A DNA stretch of 35,723 bases from Bryobacterales bacterium (lineage in GTDB: Bacteria > Acidobacteriota > Terriglobia > Bryobacterales > Bryobacteraceae): positions 1 to 35,723 of the forward strand of contig JAEUQF010000343.1 in NCBI GenBank assembly GCA_016789745.1. Direction: 5' to 3'. A program made the translations under genes and the position numbers. The notes beneath the pieces were generated by a model that had not been told where the DNA came from, did no database searches, and saw only the letters and a list, made by a program, of their open reading frames with translations. Positions 26,185 to 34,385 of the stretch are shown here, one piece after another (the first letter of the stretch is position 1; the number at the start of each line of letters is the position of its first letter).

Positions 26185-27139
26185 GGGCTACCTCCTGACC
26201 GGAGCGCAGGGATTCGAGTGCGGCGAGGGCTACCCGTTCGGCCAGCAGCGCGTCTTCGGGCGGGGCGAGCACGGGGGCGCCTTCTTCGATGGATCGCAGG
26301 AAGGATTCAAATTGCAGCTTGAGGCAACCGGCATATTCCGGACCGCCGAGGATGACAGTGTCGAGCTTGCGATAGCCGTTGGCGGCGTGGAGCGCGGACG
26401 GGCGGTCCGTGAGGTCGATGTCGAAGAAGCCTTTCGAGCCTTGCAGCAGCATGCGGGAGCGGGCGCAGTGGTTGAGGGGATAGTTGCGATCGTCGATCCA
26501 GGCGATGTGGTCGGTGGCGAGGGAGCCGTCGGGGAAGGTGAGAAGCGTGGTGACGGAATGGGGGATCTGCGAGTCTTCGTAGACGCGGGTGCCACGGGCG
26601 AGGACCTTCAGCGGGGCCTGTTGCTTTAGCCAGAGGATGAGGTCGAGGTTGTGTACAGCCGTGTCGAGTACGCCGAGTTCCCAGGTGGGATCGGAGAAGC
26701 CGTAAGGCGCGAGGCGCGAGGTCTGGATGGCGCGGAGGTCTCCGAGCGAGCCTTCGGTGACGGCGCGTTTGGCTTCGAGGTAGTTGACGTTGAAGCGTTC
26801 GCAGAAGCCGGCCTGAACGATGAGCTCTGGATGCTTTTGGGCTGCGGCGACGATTCGTTCGGCATCGGCCAGCGTTCCGGCGAGAGGCTTTTCGACGAAC
26901 ACGTGTTTGCCGGCGGCGAGGGCGCGTTCGGTGAGTTCAGCGTGGCTATCGGTGGGCGTTGCGATGACGACGCCAGTTACGGCAGGATCGGCGAGGAGAG
27001 CTTCGAGCGAGGGATAGGTGACGCCGTCGCCGCCGCGCACATCATAGACGCCGGCGACGCGGCAGCCCCGCAGCGATTGCAGGTTTGCCAGATGGACCTT
27101 CCCTATGTTTCCGTAGCCGATGATCGCGAGCGAGGTCAT
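26174..27139 (-). CDS. Gfo/Idh/MocA-family dehydrogenase, cytoplasmic
   Basis: A 321-residue NAD(P)-dependent dehydrogenase without signal peptide. The Rossmann motif IIGYGNIGKVH is at 6-16, VEKPLAG at 82-88 gives conserved lysine K84, and VLDTAVHNLDLILWL at about 157-171 gives D159 and H163, the catalytic acid and substrate histidine region. Unlike the copy at 13824-15002 it is short, cytoplasmic and inside the catabolic operon. It starts immediately after the creatininase-family gene's stop (no spacer) and overlaps the deacylase by 11 bases. It probably oxidises or reduces a pathway intermediate, possibly a sugar or an amino-acid-derived keto/hydroxy acid. Specificity is not predictable from motifs. 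Confidence 0.9.
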   Translation of the reverse strand: MTSLAIIGYGNIGKVHLANLQSLRGCRVAGVYDVRGGDGVTYPSLEALLADPAVTGVVIATPTDSHAELTERALAAGKHVFVEKPLAGTLADAERIVAAAQKHPELIVQAGFCERFNVNYLEAKRAVTEGSLGDLRAIQTSRLAPYGFSDPTWELGVLDTAVHNLDLILWLKQQAPLKVLARGTRVYEDSQIPHSVTTLLTFPDGSLATDHIAWIDDRNYPLNHCARSRMLLQGSKGFFDIDLTDRPSALHAANGYRKLDTVILGGPEYAGCLKLQFESFLRSIEEGAPVLAPPEDALLAERVALAALESLRSGQEVALAA

Positions 27140-27952
27140 TTAGAGGTTGGGGTTCTTGTAGTTGTAGTCCCGTTCCGGCGGGACTTGCAAGTTGCGGAAC
27201 TCGCGGCAGAAGCGGATGAGGGCGTCGATGGAGCATTCGGCGAACTCCTTGCCTTTTTCGGGAGTGGCGAGGTTGGGGTCGCCTTCGACGCCGGATTCTG
27301 AAAGGCGGCTCCAGCGGTTGACTAAGTGCATGGGGCCGGAGCCGAACAGGTCATCGAAGATGAATTCGTTCAGCGAGGACGGTGCTTCGCGGCCGCCGAT
27401 CTTATCGTGGAGCACGCCTTCGGGCCGGATGTGCATGTAGATGGCGGTTTCGAACTCGCAGGCATGCGCCATGCCGCCGGGGAACTGGGATTCGCGGAGT
27501 TTATCGACGGCGGGTTTCGAAAGCGACCAGTGCGCGGCGGCAGCGGCCAGAGCCTTCGTGGTGTTGACAATACGGCGAGCCACCAGGTTGCAAAGCATCT
27601 GGTTGGAGCCGTGGCCGTTGATGAGCACAATGCGGTCAAAGCCCTGGCGCACGCAGGAATGGGCGACATCGTAGACAAAATCCATGAACACCGATTCGCG
27701 GATGGTGATGGTGCCGGGGAAGCCCATGTTGTGTTCGTTGAAGCCGTAGTGGATCATCGGCATGGTCAGGATGAGGCCATCGGAGCGGCGGGCGGCTTCT
27801 TCGGTGACATATTCCACCAGCACGTTGTCGACGTCGACGGGCAGGTGGTGGCCGTGCTGTTCGATGGCGGCGATTGGGATGACGATGACGGCGCCCTGCT
27901 CGGCGCGGGTGCGGACTTCGGTCCAGGTGAGATGCCGGTAGAGGTGTTTCAT
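27140..27952 (-). CDS. Creatininase/creatinine amidohydrolase-family metalloenzyme
   Basis: A 270-residue protein of the creatininase fold. Metal-binding signatures are E31 and H33 in AIEQHGHHLP, D42 in VDVDN, H114 in NGHGSN and the HACEFET segment at 163-169. Characterised relatives open cyclic amides (creatinine to creatine), cleave formamides in riboflavin/F420 synthesis (ArfB), or process mycofactocin peptide (MftE). Here the enzyme sits between the glycosidase-like gene (4-base ATGA overlap) and the Gfo/Idh gene (directly abutting), so it likely performs an amide or lactam hydrolysis in the same pathway. No precursor peptide gene or radical-SAM gene is nearby, which argues against a mycofactocin role. 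Confidence 0.88.
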   Translation of the reverse strand: MKHLYRHLTWTEVRTRAEQGAVIVIPIAAIEQHGHHLPVDVDNVLVEYVTEEAARRSDGLILTMPMIHYGFNEHNMGFPGTITIRESVFMDFVYDVAHSCVRQGFDRIVLINGHGSNQMLCNLVARRIVNTTKALAAAAAHWSLSKPAVDKLRESQFPGGMAHACEFETAIYMHIRPEGVLHDKIGGREAPSSLNEFIFDDLFGSGPMHLVNRWSRLSESGVEGDPNLATPEKGKEFAECSIDALIRFCREFRNLQVPPERDYNYKNPNL

Positions 27953-29325
27953 GCCGTGGCGATATCCTTAAGGACATTGTCGATACAACGGACGATCATG
28001 CGCATGCGGTTCTTTTCAGGTACGTCGGCGGTGAGCTTTTCGAACTGCGCGCGGACGGGTTTGAGATCGGCTCCGTAGGCCTGGCGTTGGGCCGGCGTCA
28101 GGCGTTTGGTGAGGTAGACGGGCGGGCCGGGCGAGGAGGAGACCAGCGGCTCCATGGAGATGGTGCCGCAGAAGGTGGGGATGTGGCGGACGTAGGCGTG
28201 TTCGGCGTTAAGGAAGGCTTCGGCCAGGGCGTCGCGCAAAGAAGGTTTGGTGGTTTTGTAGATCTGTTCGAGGGAGGCGTTGAGGTGCTTGCGCCAGCCT
28301 GTGGCTGGGTCGGCGAGGACCTTGGCGACCACCCAGGTGGAGAGTTCGCAGCCGGGGTTCGCGAGGATGTGGTAGAACCACTCGCAGGCGCGGCCGCCTT
28401 CGGCGTGGAGAGTTTCCAGATGCTCGCCGGCGTAGCGGGGTGTGGGGAGGAACCAGCGGTCGCGGGGCCAGTGCTGGGGCGGTTCCACCTGGGGTCCGCC
28501 CAGTGTTCCGAAGGCGCAGGGCAAGGCCGAGATGATGCGCTTGCGAAGGGTGGGATCCTGCTGGCGGGAGGAGTCGCGGACATCAATGAGGTAGTCGATG
28601 TGCTTGCCCAGCGCGGTGAGGTGCGGGAGGCTGGCGGGGTCGGCGAAGCGCATGCCCCAACCGGACACGGCTACGAGTTTGCCGGGGTATTTGGAATGGA
28701 TGTACTCGGCGCAGCGGATGTTTAGGCGAACGTGATATTCGGTATCGGTGAAGCGCTTGCAGCGGTCGCAGGGGCAGCGGCCCTGGTCGGCGGACTGCAT
28801 GGAGACGCCATCAATGGGGAAGCGGGTGAAGACGTAGTCGATGACCTTGCGCATCCACTCCCAGGAAGCGTCTTCGCTGCCGCACATGGCGTTGGCATTG
28901 CCTTTGCTGAGGTGCGGATGGGCTTTGAGGATCTGATCGAAGCCCCAGGAGTAGACGCCGAGGCCGGAGATGACGCGGACGCCGTGCTGATGTGCATCGT
29001 CGATGAGTTTTTGGACGGCGCGGCCGCGATCGGCGGGGACGGCGGATGGCAGATCGGTGGGCCAGGAGCGCGAAACGTAGAGGCCCCAGATGCAGAGGTC
29101 CTGGAGCTTCCACTCGCGCATCAGGCGGAAGGTGTTTTTGTAGTCGCGAAGCAGCGGGTCATCCAGTTTCATGGAGGGCCATGCGGCGTTGGTGTCGGGG
29201 AGGGTGGCGAGGTCGGTGATCCAGCCGAGGTAACCGCGATACTTGAAGGGCTCGGCGGGTGCGGCGGAAACAGAAGCAGCCGAGGCAAGTGCCCCGGCTG
29301 CAAACTGGCGACGATTTAAGGTCAC
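27949..29325 (-). CDS. Exported TIM-barrel glycoside hydrolase-like protein
   Basis: A 458-residue protein with a twin-arginine-type leader (NRRQFAAGALASAASVSAAPA). The mature sequence has the feel of a GH20/GH67-like or DUF4838-type barrel: long helices alternating with strands (LQDLCIWGLYVS, GVRVISGLGVYSWGFD), an acidic strand end PIDGVSMQSADQG at 170-182 and a cysteine cluster C184-x-C186-x2-C189 just after it, likely metal-binding. I do not recognise a named family with certainty. The start is GTG 29325, one base after the receptor's stop, so it is coupled to the receptor. A surface or periplasmic enzyme releasing the imported ligand is the natural inference. Alternatives include a non-catalytic sugar-binding barrel. 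Confidence 0.7.
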   Translation of the reverse strand: MTLNRRQFAAGALASAASVSAAPAEPFKYRGYLGWITDLATLPDTNAAWPSMKLDDPLLRDYKNTFRLMREWKLQDLCIWGLYVSRSWPTDLPSAVPADRGRAVQKLIDDAHQHGVRVISGLGVYSWGFDQILKAHPHLSKGNANAMCGSEDASWEWMRKVIDYVFTRFPIDGVSMQSADQGRCPCDRCKRFTDTEYHVRLNIRCAEYIHSKYPGKLVAVSGWGMRFADPASLPHLTALGKHIDYLIDVRDSSRQQDPTLRKRIISALPCAFGTLGGPQVEPPQHWPRDRWFLPTPRYAGEHLETLHAEGGRACEWFYHILANPGCELSTWVVAKVLADPATGWRKHLNASLEQIYKTTKPSLRDALAEAFLNAEHAYVRHIPTFCGTISMEPLVSSSPGPPVYLTKRLTPAQRQAYGADLKPVRAQFEKLTADVPEKNRMRMIVRCIDNVLKDIATA

Positions 29326-29326
29326 T

Positions 29327-32300
29327 TTAGAAATAGACCTTCAGGCCCAACTGGCCAATACGAGGATCCTTGGCAGAGAAGATACGGCCGCCCTGCGTGG
29401 GGAGTTCAATATTGTTGTTGGGGTTGTTGAATTGAGTGTTGTTGAACGCGTTGAAGGCTTCGGCGCGGAACTGCAGATAGACGCGTTCGGTGAAGTTGAA
29501 GTTCTTGAAGATGGCGAGGTCCCAGTTGTTGATGCCGGGGCCACGCAGGATATTACGACCGGCATTGCCGATGGTGTAGGGGGCGGGCACGCGGAAATCG
29601 GCGATGTTGAAGCATCGCTCCTGACGGCAGGAATCGACCTTGCCGGTGCCGATGACATCGGGGCGGCGGCCGTAGGCGAAGGCGACGTTGGCCGGATCGG
29701 AAGCGATGGTGGGTGTGAAGGGGAAGCCACCCTGGAACGTGACGATTCCCTGGAACTGCCAGCCGCCGAGGACCATATCGGCGGCGCGCGACATATCGGA
29801 GCCGAAATGTTTGCCGCGGCCGAAGGGCAATTCGGCGCTGAAGCTGGCGATGAAGCGCTGGCCGGTGTCGAAATCGGAGCGTCCACGCATGGTGCGGAGG
29901 TTGAAGGGATTATCGGCGCTGCCGCCACCCTGGTCGGTGGAGGAGCCGTCGATAACCTTCGAATAAGAATAGCCGACGAGGAAGCTGAGACCCTGCGAAT
30001 AGCGCTTCTCCAACTTCACTTCGAGAGCGTTGTAGTTGGAGTTTTCGCGGTTGTCGTAATAGAAGCCGGTGCCGAAGGCGGGGTTGGGGCGGCGGTTCTG
30101 GAAGGGGCGCAGATCGGTGGAGCTAACCTGCGGCAGGTTTTGCGGCAGGGCGCGTTCCAGGTAGGTGCCTTTGTTGCCGACGTAGGCGACTTCCAGTGAG
30201 AGGTTCTTGACGAGTTCCCTTTGGACGGCGAGGTTCCACTGGTACATGGTGGGCGTCTTCATACGCGGGTTGAGGGCGTAGGTGAGGGGCGTGGTGAAGT
30301 TGGCGTTGGCGCTGAAGGGTTCGAAGAAGCCGCGAACATCGAGCGTGGGGCGGCCGTTGACCACAGCTTGCTGCTTGGATTCGTCGACGATGAACGGCAC
30401 GTTGATGATAGGCGCGCTGACGATGTTGTTGCCGCTGGTGAGCAGGTAGAAGACGCCGGCGCCGAGGCGGACGACGGTCTTGTTGTCGCCGAAGGGACGC
30501 CAGGCGAGGCCGAGGCGCGGGGCGAAGTCGTTGTAGCGGTTATAGAGCAGCTTGTTCGGGAGCCCAACATCGGAGGCTTTCACGATCTGGCTCTGGAAGC
30601 GCGGGAAGGCGAAGCGGGAAACCTGCTGGCTGACGAGGTTGATGTTCCCATCGGGCATAGTGGAGACGATCCAGCGCCAGTTTTCGAAGTCGAACATGGC
30701 GGACTGGTTGTCGAGCGCGGTGGGCTGCAGGTTGAGTTCGTAGCGCAGGCCGACGTTCAGGGTGAGGTTGCTGGAGATCTTCCAGTCGTCCTGGACGTAG
30801 AAGTGATGGCGATATTCGGAGAGGCCGAACAGGTTGCGGGGGAAGGCGCGGGCGCCGGAGGTGGGGTATCCGGTGAGGAAGTCCGCGTAGGCCTGGCCGG
30901 TGTAGTTCGGGGTGAAGGAGAAGCTGCCGCGGGAGTTGGCGGAGTTGGTGGACGACAAGCGGAAGTTGCGCAGGTCGGCGCCGATCTTGATGGTGTGGGC
31001 GCCCTTGATCCAGGAGAGGTTGTCCACGATCTGGTACATGTTGGTGGGGTTCACCAGGGGTTGGAAGGCATTGCCGGCGACGCCCTGAAAGCCAGTAATG
31101 GAAAGCTGCGGGAAGGCAGGGAAGTTGATGCTGGTTTCTTCAAAGCCGCGGATGCCGGACAGCGCGGTGTGGTTGGTGCCCAGGCCCTGGTTGATGTTGG
31201 CGTTGTGCATGCGCGTGTAGCCCAGACGGAGTTCGTTGAAGATGGTGGGGCTGAACACGTGCGTTTCGGTGATGGCCAGGTTTTGCGTGCGGTTGCGCTG
31301 CGTGGTGCCGCCGACTTGGGGGTAGGCGCCGGGGCTGAACCGCTCCATATGGTTGATGCTGTAACGCGCCGAAAGCGAATCCTTCACGGAGAAGATGTGG
31401 TCGTAGCGGGCGTTGCCCTGGTTCTGGGTGTCGCTGAACGGCGCGGCGTAGGAGAAGGTGCCCTGCGGGGTATTCGCTTCCGGGATGAACTGCTGGAAGT
31501 AATTGGTAGCCGGATTGATACGGTTGGCGGGGATGATGTTGCCGGGGAAGGGGTCGCCGGTGAGCGGATCACGCACGGGGGTGGCGATGGAAGAGAAGTC
31601 GCCACGGCGGAAGGCGGCGCTGGGGACCACGGGGTTGAAGGCGCGGCCCTGGCGCACGCGGAGGCCTTCGTAGTTCAGGAAGAAGAAGTCTTTGTCTTTT
31701 CGGATGGGGCCGCCGACAGCGGTGCCGAACTGATTCTGGCGGTAAGCCGCTTTGCGGGCCAGGAAGAAGTTGCGGGCATCGAACTTGTCGTTGCGCAGGA
31801 ACTCATAGATGGAGCCGTGGAGTTCGTTGGTGCCTCCCTTGATGGTGGCGTTGAGGACGGCGTTGCCACGTCCGAACTCGGCGGAGAAAGAATTGGCCTG
31901 GACCTTGAATTCCTGAATGGCGTCCACGGACGGGCGCAGTGCGACGCCGTCGAAGAGCTGTTCGTTGATGCTGATGCCGTCCAGCAGGAACTCGGTTTTG
32001 CTTTGGCGGCCGCCGCTGACCGTAACCATGGTGGCGCCGACGGTGCCGGAGGTGCTGGTGATGGCGTTCGGCAGGAGGCTGGCAAGCTGCGTGAAGTTGC
32101 GGCCGTTCAACGGCAGGTCGACGATTTTCTTGTTGCCGATGACTTGGCCGATGGAGCCGCTTTCGGTGTTAACGATGGGGGTGGATTCCTGAACGGTGAC
32201 GCGTTCGGAGACCGCGCCGACCTTCAGTTGCACGTCGAAGCGGGCGCGCTGGTCAACCTGGAGCGTGATGCCGGTGAGTTCGGTTGTCTGGAAGCCATCC

Positions 32301-32560
32301 TGAGTAACAGTGAGGCTGTAAACGCCGGTAATGGGCAGCAGCGGGAGTTCGTAGTCTCCCGATTGCGTGGTTTGCGTCGACCGCTCGAAACCGGTTGCGG
32401 TGTTGCGGGCCGTGACTTTGGCCCCCGTTAGAACGGCGCCGGACGGATCCGCGACGCGGCCGACGATGGTGGCGGTGGCCTGGCCCCAAGCAAGCAGGGA
32501 TGCGAAGGGAAGCAGGAAGAGAGCGCGGGCGAGAGACGACGCGCGTGACGAGAATTGCAT
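29327..32560 (-). CDS. Oar-like TonB-dependent receptor, first gene of long operon
   Basis: A 1077-residue outer-membrane receptor. Signal peptide about 1-28; carboxypeptidase-regulatory-like domain about 30-112 (TIVGRVADPSGAVLTGAKVTA); plug about 125-245 with DLPLNGRNFTQLASLLPN, a signature very common in Acidobacterial Oar-type receptors; then the barrel, ending GQLGLKVYF with the terminal phenylalanine. TTGGAGGTCT just before the ATG at 32560 is a good though close ribosome site. It begins the twelve-gene minus operon, so the imported molecule is presumably the operon's substrate. A candidate promoter lies about 90-120 bases upstream. No SusD-like partner is present, as expected for this phylum. 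Confidence 0.94.
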   Translation of the reverse strand: MQFSSRASSLARALFLLPFASLLAWGQATATIVGRVADPSGAVLTGAKVTARNTATGFERSTQTTQSGDYELPLLPITGVYSLTVTQDGFQTTELTGITLQVDQRARFDVQLKVGAVSERVTVQESTPIVNTESGSIGQVIGNKKIVDLPLNGRNFTQLASLLPNAITSTSGTVGATMVTVSGGRQSKTEFLLDGISINEQLFDGVALRPSVDAIQEFKVQANSFSAEFGRGNAVLNATIKGGTNELHGSIYEFLRNDKFDARNFFLARKAAYRQNQFGTAVGGPIRKDKDFFFLNYEGLRVRQGRAFNPVVPSAAFRRGDFSSIATPVRDPLTGDPFPGNIIPANRINPATNYFQQFIPEANTPQGTFSYAAPFSDTQNQGNARYDHIFSVKDSLSARYSINHMERFSPGAYPQVGGTTQRNRTQNLAITETHVFSPTIFNELRLGYTRMHNANINQGLGTNHTALSGIRGFEETSINFPAFPQLSITGFQGVAGNAFQPLVNPTNMYQIVDNLSWIKGAHTIKIGADLRNFRLSSTNSANSRGSFSFTPNYTGQAYADFLTGYPTSGARAFPRNLFGLSEYRHHFYVQDDWKISSNLTLNVGLRYELNLQPTALDNQSAMFDFENWRWIVSTMPDGNINLVSQQVSRFAFPRFQSQIVKASDVGLPNKLLYNRYNDFAPRLGLAWRPFGDNKTVVRLGAGVFYLLTSGNNIVSAPIINVPFIVDESKQQAVVNGRPTLDVRGFFEPFSANANFTTPLTYALNPRMKTPTMYQWNLAVQRELVKNLSLEVAYVGNKGTYLERALPQNLPQVSSTDLRPFQNRRPNPAFGTGFYYDNRENSNYNALEVKLEKRYSQGLSFLVGYSYSKVIDGSSTDQGGGSADNPFNLRTMRGRSDFDTGQRFIASFSAELPFGRGKHFGSDMSRAADMVLGGWQFQGIVTFQGGFPFTPTIASDPANVAFAYGRRPDVIGTGKVDSCRQERCFNIADFRVPAPYTIGNAGRNILRGPGINNWDLAIFKNFNFTERVYLQFRAEAFNAFNNTQFNNPNNNIELPTQGGRIFSAKDPRIGQLGLKVYF

Positions 32561-32652
32561 AGACCTCCAACTCAGCCCAGACAGCGAAAGTGATCCAATA
32601 GTTTGGACGGCAGCGGAGACGACCCAGGAGCAAGTCTGTGCAGGCTAACTCA

Positions 32653-32682
32653 TAGATAAGTTCCAGCAGGGTTTGAAGTCAA
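32653..32682 (-). promoter_or_regulatory. Candidate sigma-70 promoter of the receptor operon
   Basis: On the minus strand TTGACT (plus 32677-32682) is followed 18 bases later by TATCTA (32653-32658). The -35 matches five of six consensus bases, the -10 only three. It would give an untranslated leader of roughly 85 bases before the ATG at 32560. It is the only -35-like hexamer in this spacer that I find convincing. Confidence 0.4.
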
Positions 32683-32698
32683 GAGAGAAGTTAGCGAC

Positions 32699-32742
32699 CG
32701 GTAATACCGCGTTCAGGGGACTGAACGGAGCGGTCAAACCGC
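32699..32742. promoter_or_regulatory. Cluster of three perfect inverted repeats, candidate operator
   Basis: Within 44 bases between divergent genes lie CGGTAATACCG (32699-32709), GTTCAGGGGACTGAAC (32711-32726) and GCGGTCAAACCGC (32730-32742). The outer two share the pattern CGGTNANACCG and start 32 bases apart, about three helical turns. The cluster lies just upstream of the candidate receptor-operon -35 and overlaps the -35 zone of the opposite gene, whose -10 may be TATGAT at 32755-32760. That arrangement suits a regulator that activates one side and represses the other. Confidence 0.5.
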
Positions 32743-32777
32743 AGTGGGTGGGGCTATGATGAGGGGCAGAGGTGCTG

Positions 32778-34385
32778 ATGTATCGGCTTGGACTGGCAGT
32801 GCTGCTGCTAGGTGCGAGTGCTCTGTCTGGAGCGCCGGCGAAGCCTGTTGCCGATCCGCGGATCACCTCCGCACACCCTGTTGTACTGCGGAAGGACGCT
32901 CCGACGGAGGTGGTGTTCCGAGGCGTTTCGCTGGCGGGGGCGCGAGCGATCTGGACGGAATCGGATGGAGTGACGGGCGAGGTGCTGCACGTGCAGCCCG
33001 ATGGCGAGAGTGATGCCGTACGGGTGCGGTTGCGGGCGGGAACGAACGGGCCGTTCCGGGTCAGGTTGCTTGCGGCGCGCGGCGTTACTAATGAAGTTAC
33101 ACTTCGAACAACCGCGGATGAAGTTATGAATGAGCCTGCGGTTACGCTGGAGCGGGATCCGGTGATGGTAACCGGGCGGCTGGCTAACAAGGGCGAAACC
33201 GACACGATATGGATGCAGGCCCGTCGCGGGCAGGTGGTTACGTTTACGGCGGGAGGTAACTTCGACCCGTCCATTACGCTGGCCGAGCCCACGGGCAGTT
33301 GGTTCGAAGAGAGGCGCTTGAACCGTGTGGCATTTAATGATGAGCCGCTGCACTTTCCGGGGCTTTCGCAGGAATCGCGGCTGGTTCACCGGTTTGAACG
33401 GGACGGGCGGTATGCGGTGCAGGTGCGGGCATTTTCGGGGCAAGGCGGCCCGGATTTGAGTTACTGGCTGCGGATCGGGCCTGGTGTGGGCGATGAGCCG
33501 TCGTTGAAGCCGGTGAATGTAGGTCAGTGGGAAGAGCGGCTGTTTGTGCGGCGGCTGTCGGCGGATTGGCTGAAGCGAATGGCGTTGCGTGGGGGAGCGG
33601 CGGAGGCTGCCGAGCCTGCGGTAGTTGCGGCGGACGCGGCAGTGCTGCCGATTCCGGGTGTTGTGGAGGGGCGCATCACGAAGCCTGCCGAAGTGCACCG
33701 GGTGAAGATGAAGTTGGACAAGGCGCAGGATCTGGCGATTGAGGTGGAGACGCCGCAGGCGACGATGCCGCGCTTCAACCCGGTGGTGCGATTGCTGGCC
33801 GCCGATGGCAGCGAGATGGTTACCAACGTTTATACCAAGCGCAATAACAACGGCCTGTACATGATGAAGATGATCCAGGCCAAGTCGACGTTTACGTTGC
33901 GAGCGCCGGGTGAGTATACGTTGGAGATCCGCGATATCACGACCGATGTTGCCGGCGATGACTTTGCCTACCGGGTTCTGGTGCGGCCGCAGATCCCGCA
34001 TGTGGGCAAGGTGGATGTGGTGGAGGATCGCATTAATCTGGAGCCGGGGCAATCGAAGGCGATTACGGTGAACGTGGATCGCGAAGAGGAGTTCAAGGGG
34101 CTGGTGCTGGTGGGTGCGGAAGGTTTGCCGGCGGGAGTGACGGCGACGGCAGGCATGGCGAATCCGGTGGAACGGCCGCCGCTGCCGAATGGCGGGCGTG
34201 TGGAGCGCTACGTGGCGAAGCCGCAGACGGCAACGCTGATACTGAGTGCGGCCGCGGATGCGGTGCCCGGAGAAGTGCCGGTGAAGGTGAGGGTGCTGGT
34301 GCGGACGGTGGTGGACGGGCAGGCGGGGGAGGCGATTGTGGCGAAGGAGATCCCTGTGCTGGTGATTCCGCGGAGGCCGTCATGA
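32778..34385 (+). CDS. Exported protein with two pre-peptidase C-terminal (PPC)-like domains
   Basis: About 535 residues. The signal peptide is MYRLGLAVLLLGASALSGA. I prefer the ATG at 32778, with GAGG 5 bases ahead, over the GTG at 32772. An immunoglobulin-like IPT/TIG-type domain covers about 25-112 (SAHPVVLRKDAPTEVVFRGVSLAGA). PPC-like beta-sandwich domains lie at about 129-234 (VTGRLANKGETDTIWMQARRG, SYWLRIG) and about 290-400 (VEGRITKPAEVHRVKMKLDKAQ, YTLEIRD). The remainder is a beta-rich tail. No catalytic motif is visible. Such proteins commonly precede PSCyt-type genes in Planctomycetes and Acidobacteria. The downstream cytochrome-like gene overlaps it by 4 bases, so the two probably form one surface complex. 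Confidence 0.82.
   Translation: MYRLGLAVLLLGASALSGAPAKPVADPRITSAHPVVLRKDAPTEVVFRGVSLAGARAIWTESDGVTGEVLHVQPDGESDAVRVRLRAGTNGPFRVRLLAARGVTNEVTLRTTADEVMNEPAVTLERDPVMVTGRLANKGETDTIWMQARRGQVVTFTAGGNFDPSITLAEPTGSWFEERRLNRVAFNDEPLHFPGLSQESRLVHRFERDGRYAVQVRAFSGQGGPDLSYWLRIGPGVGDEPSLKPVNVGQWEERLFVRRLSADWLKRMALRGGAAEAAEPAVVAADAAVLPIPGVVEGRITKPAEVHRVKMKLDKAQDLAIEVETPQATMPRFNPVVRLLAADGSEMVTNVYTKRNNNGLYMMKMIQAKSTFTLRAPGEYTLEIRDITTDVAGDDFAYRVLVRPQIPHVGKVDVVEDRINLEPGQSKAITVNVDREEEFKGLVLVGAEGLPAGVTATAGMANPVERPPLPNGGRVERYVAKPQTATLILSAAADAVPGEVPVKVRVLVRTVVDGQAGEAIVAKEIPVLVIPRRPS

Noticed and set aside
27140..27952. Mycofactocin or F420-type role for the creatininase-family protein
   Set aside because: No precursor peptide, radical-SAM, or deazaflavin biosynthesis genes are nearby; the context is catabolic.
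30221..32431. Open frame of 736 codons on the plus strand
   Set aside because: It lies wholly antisense to the Oar-like receptor and is glycine-, valine- and glutamate-rich with no domain pattern. This is the usual mirror of GC-rich codon use.
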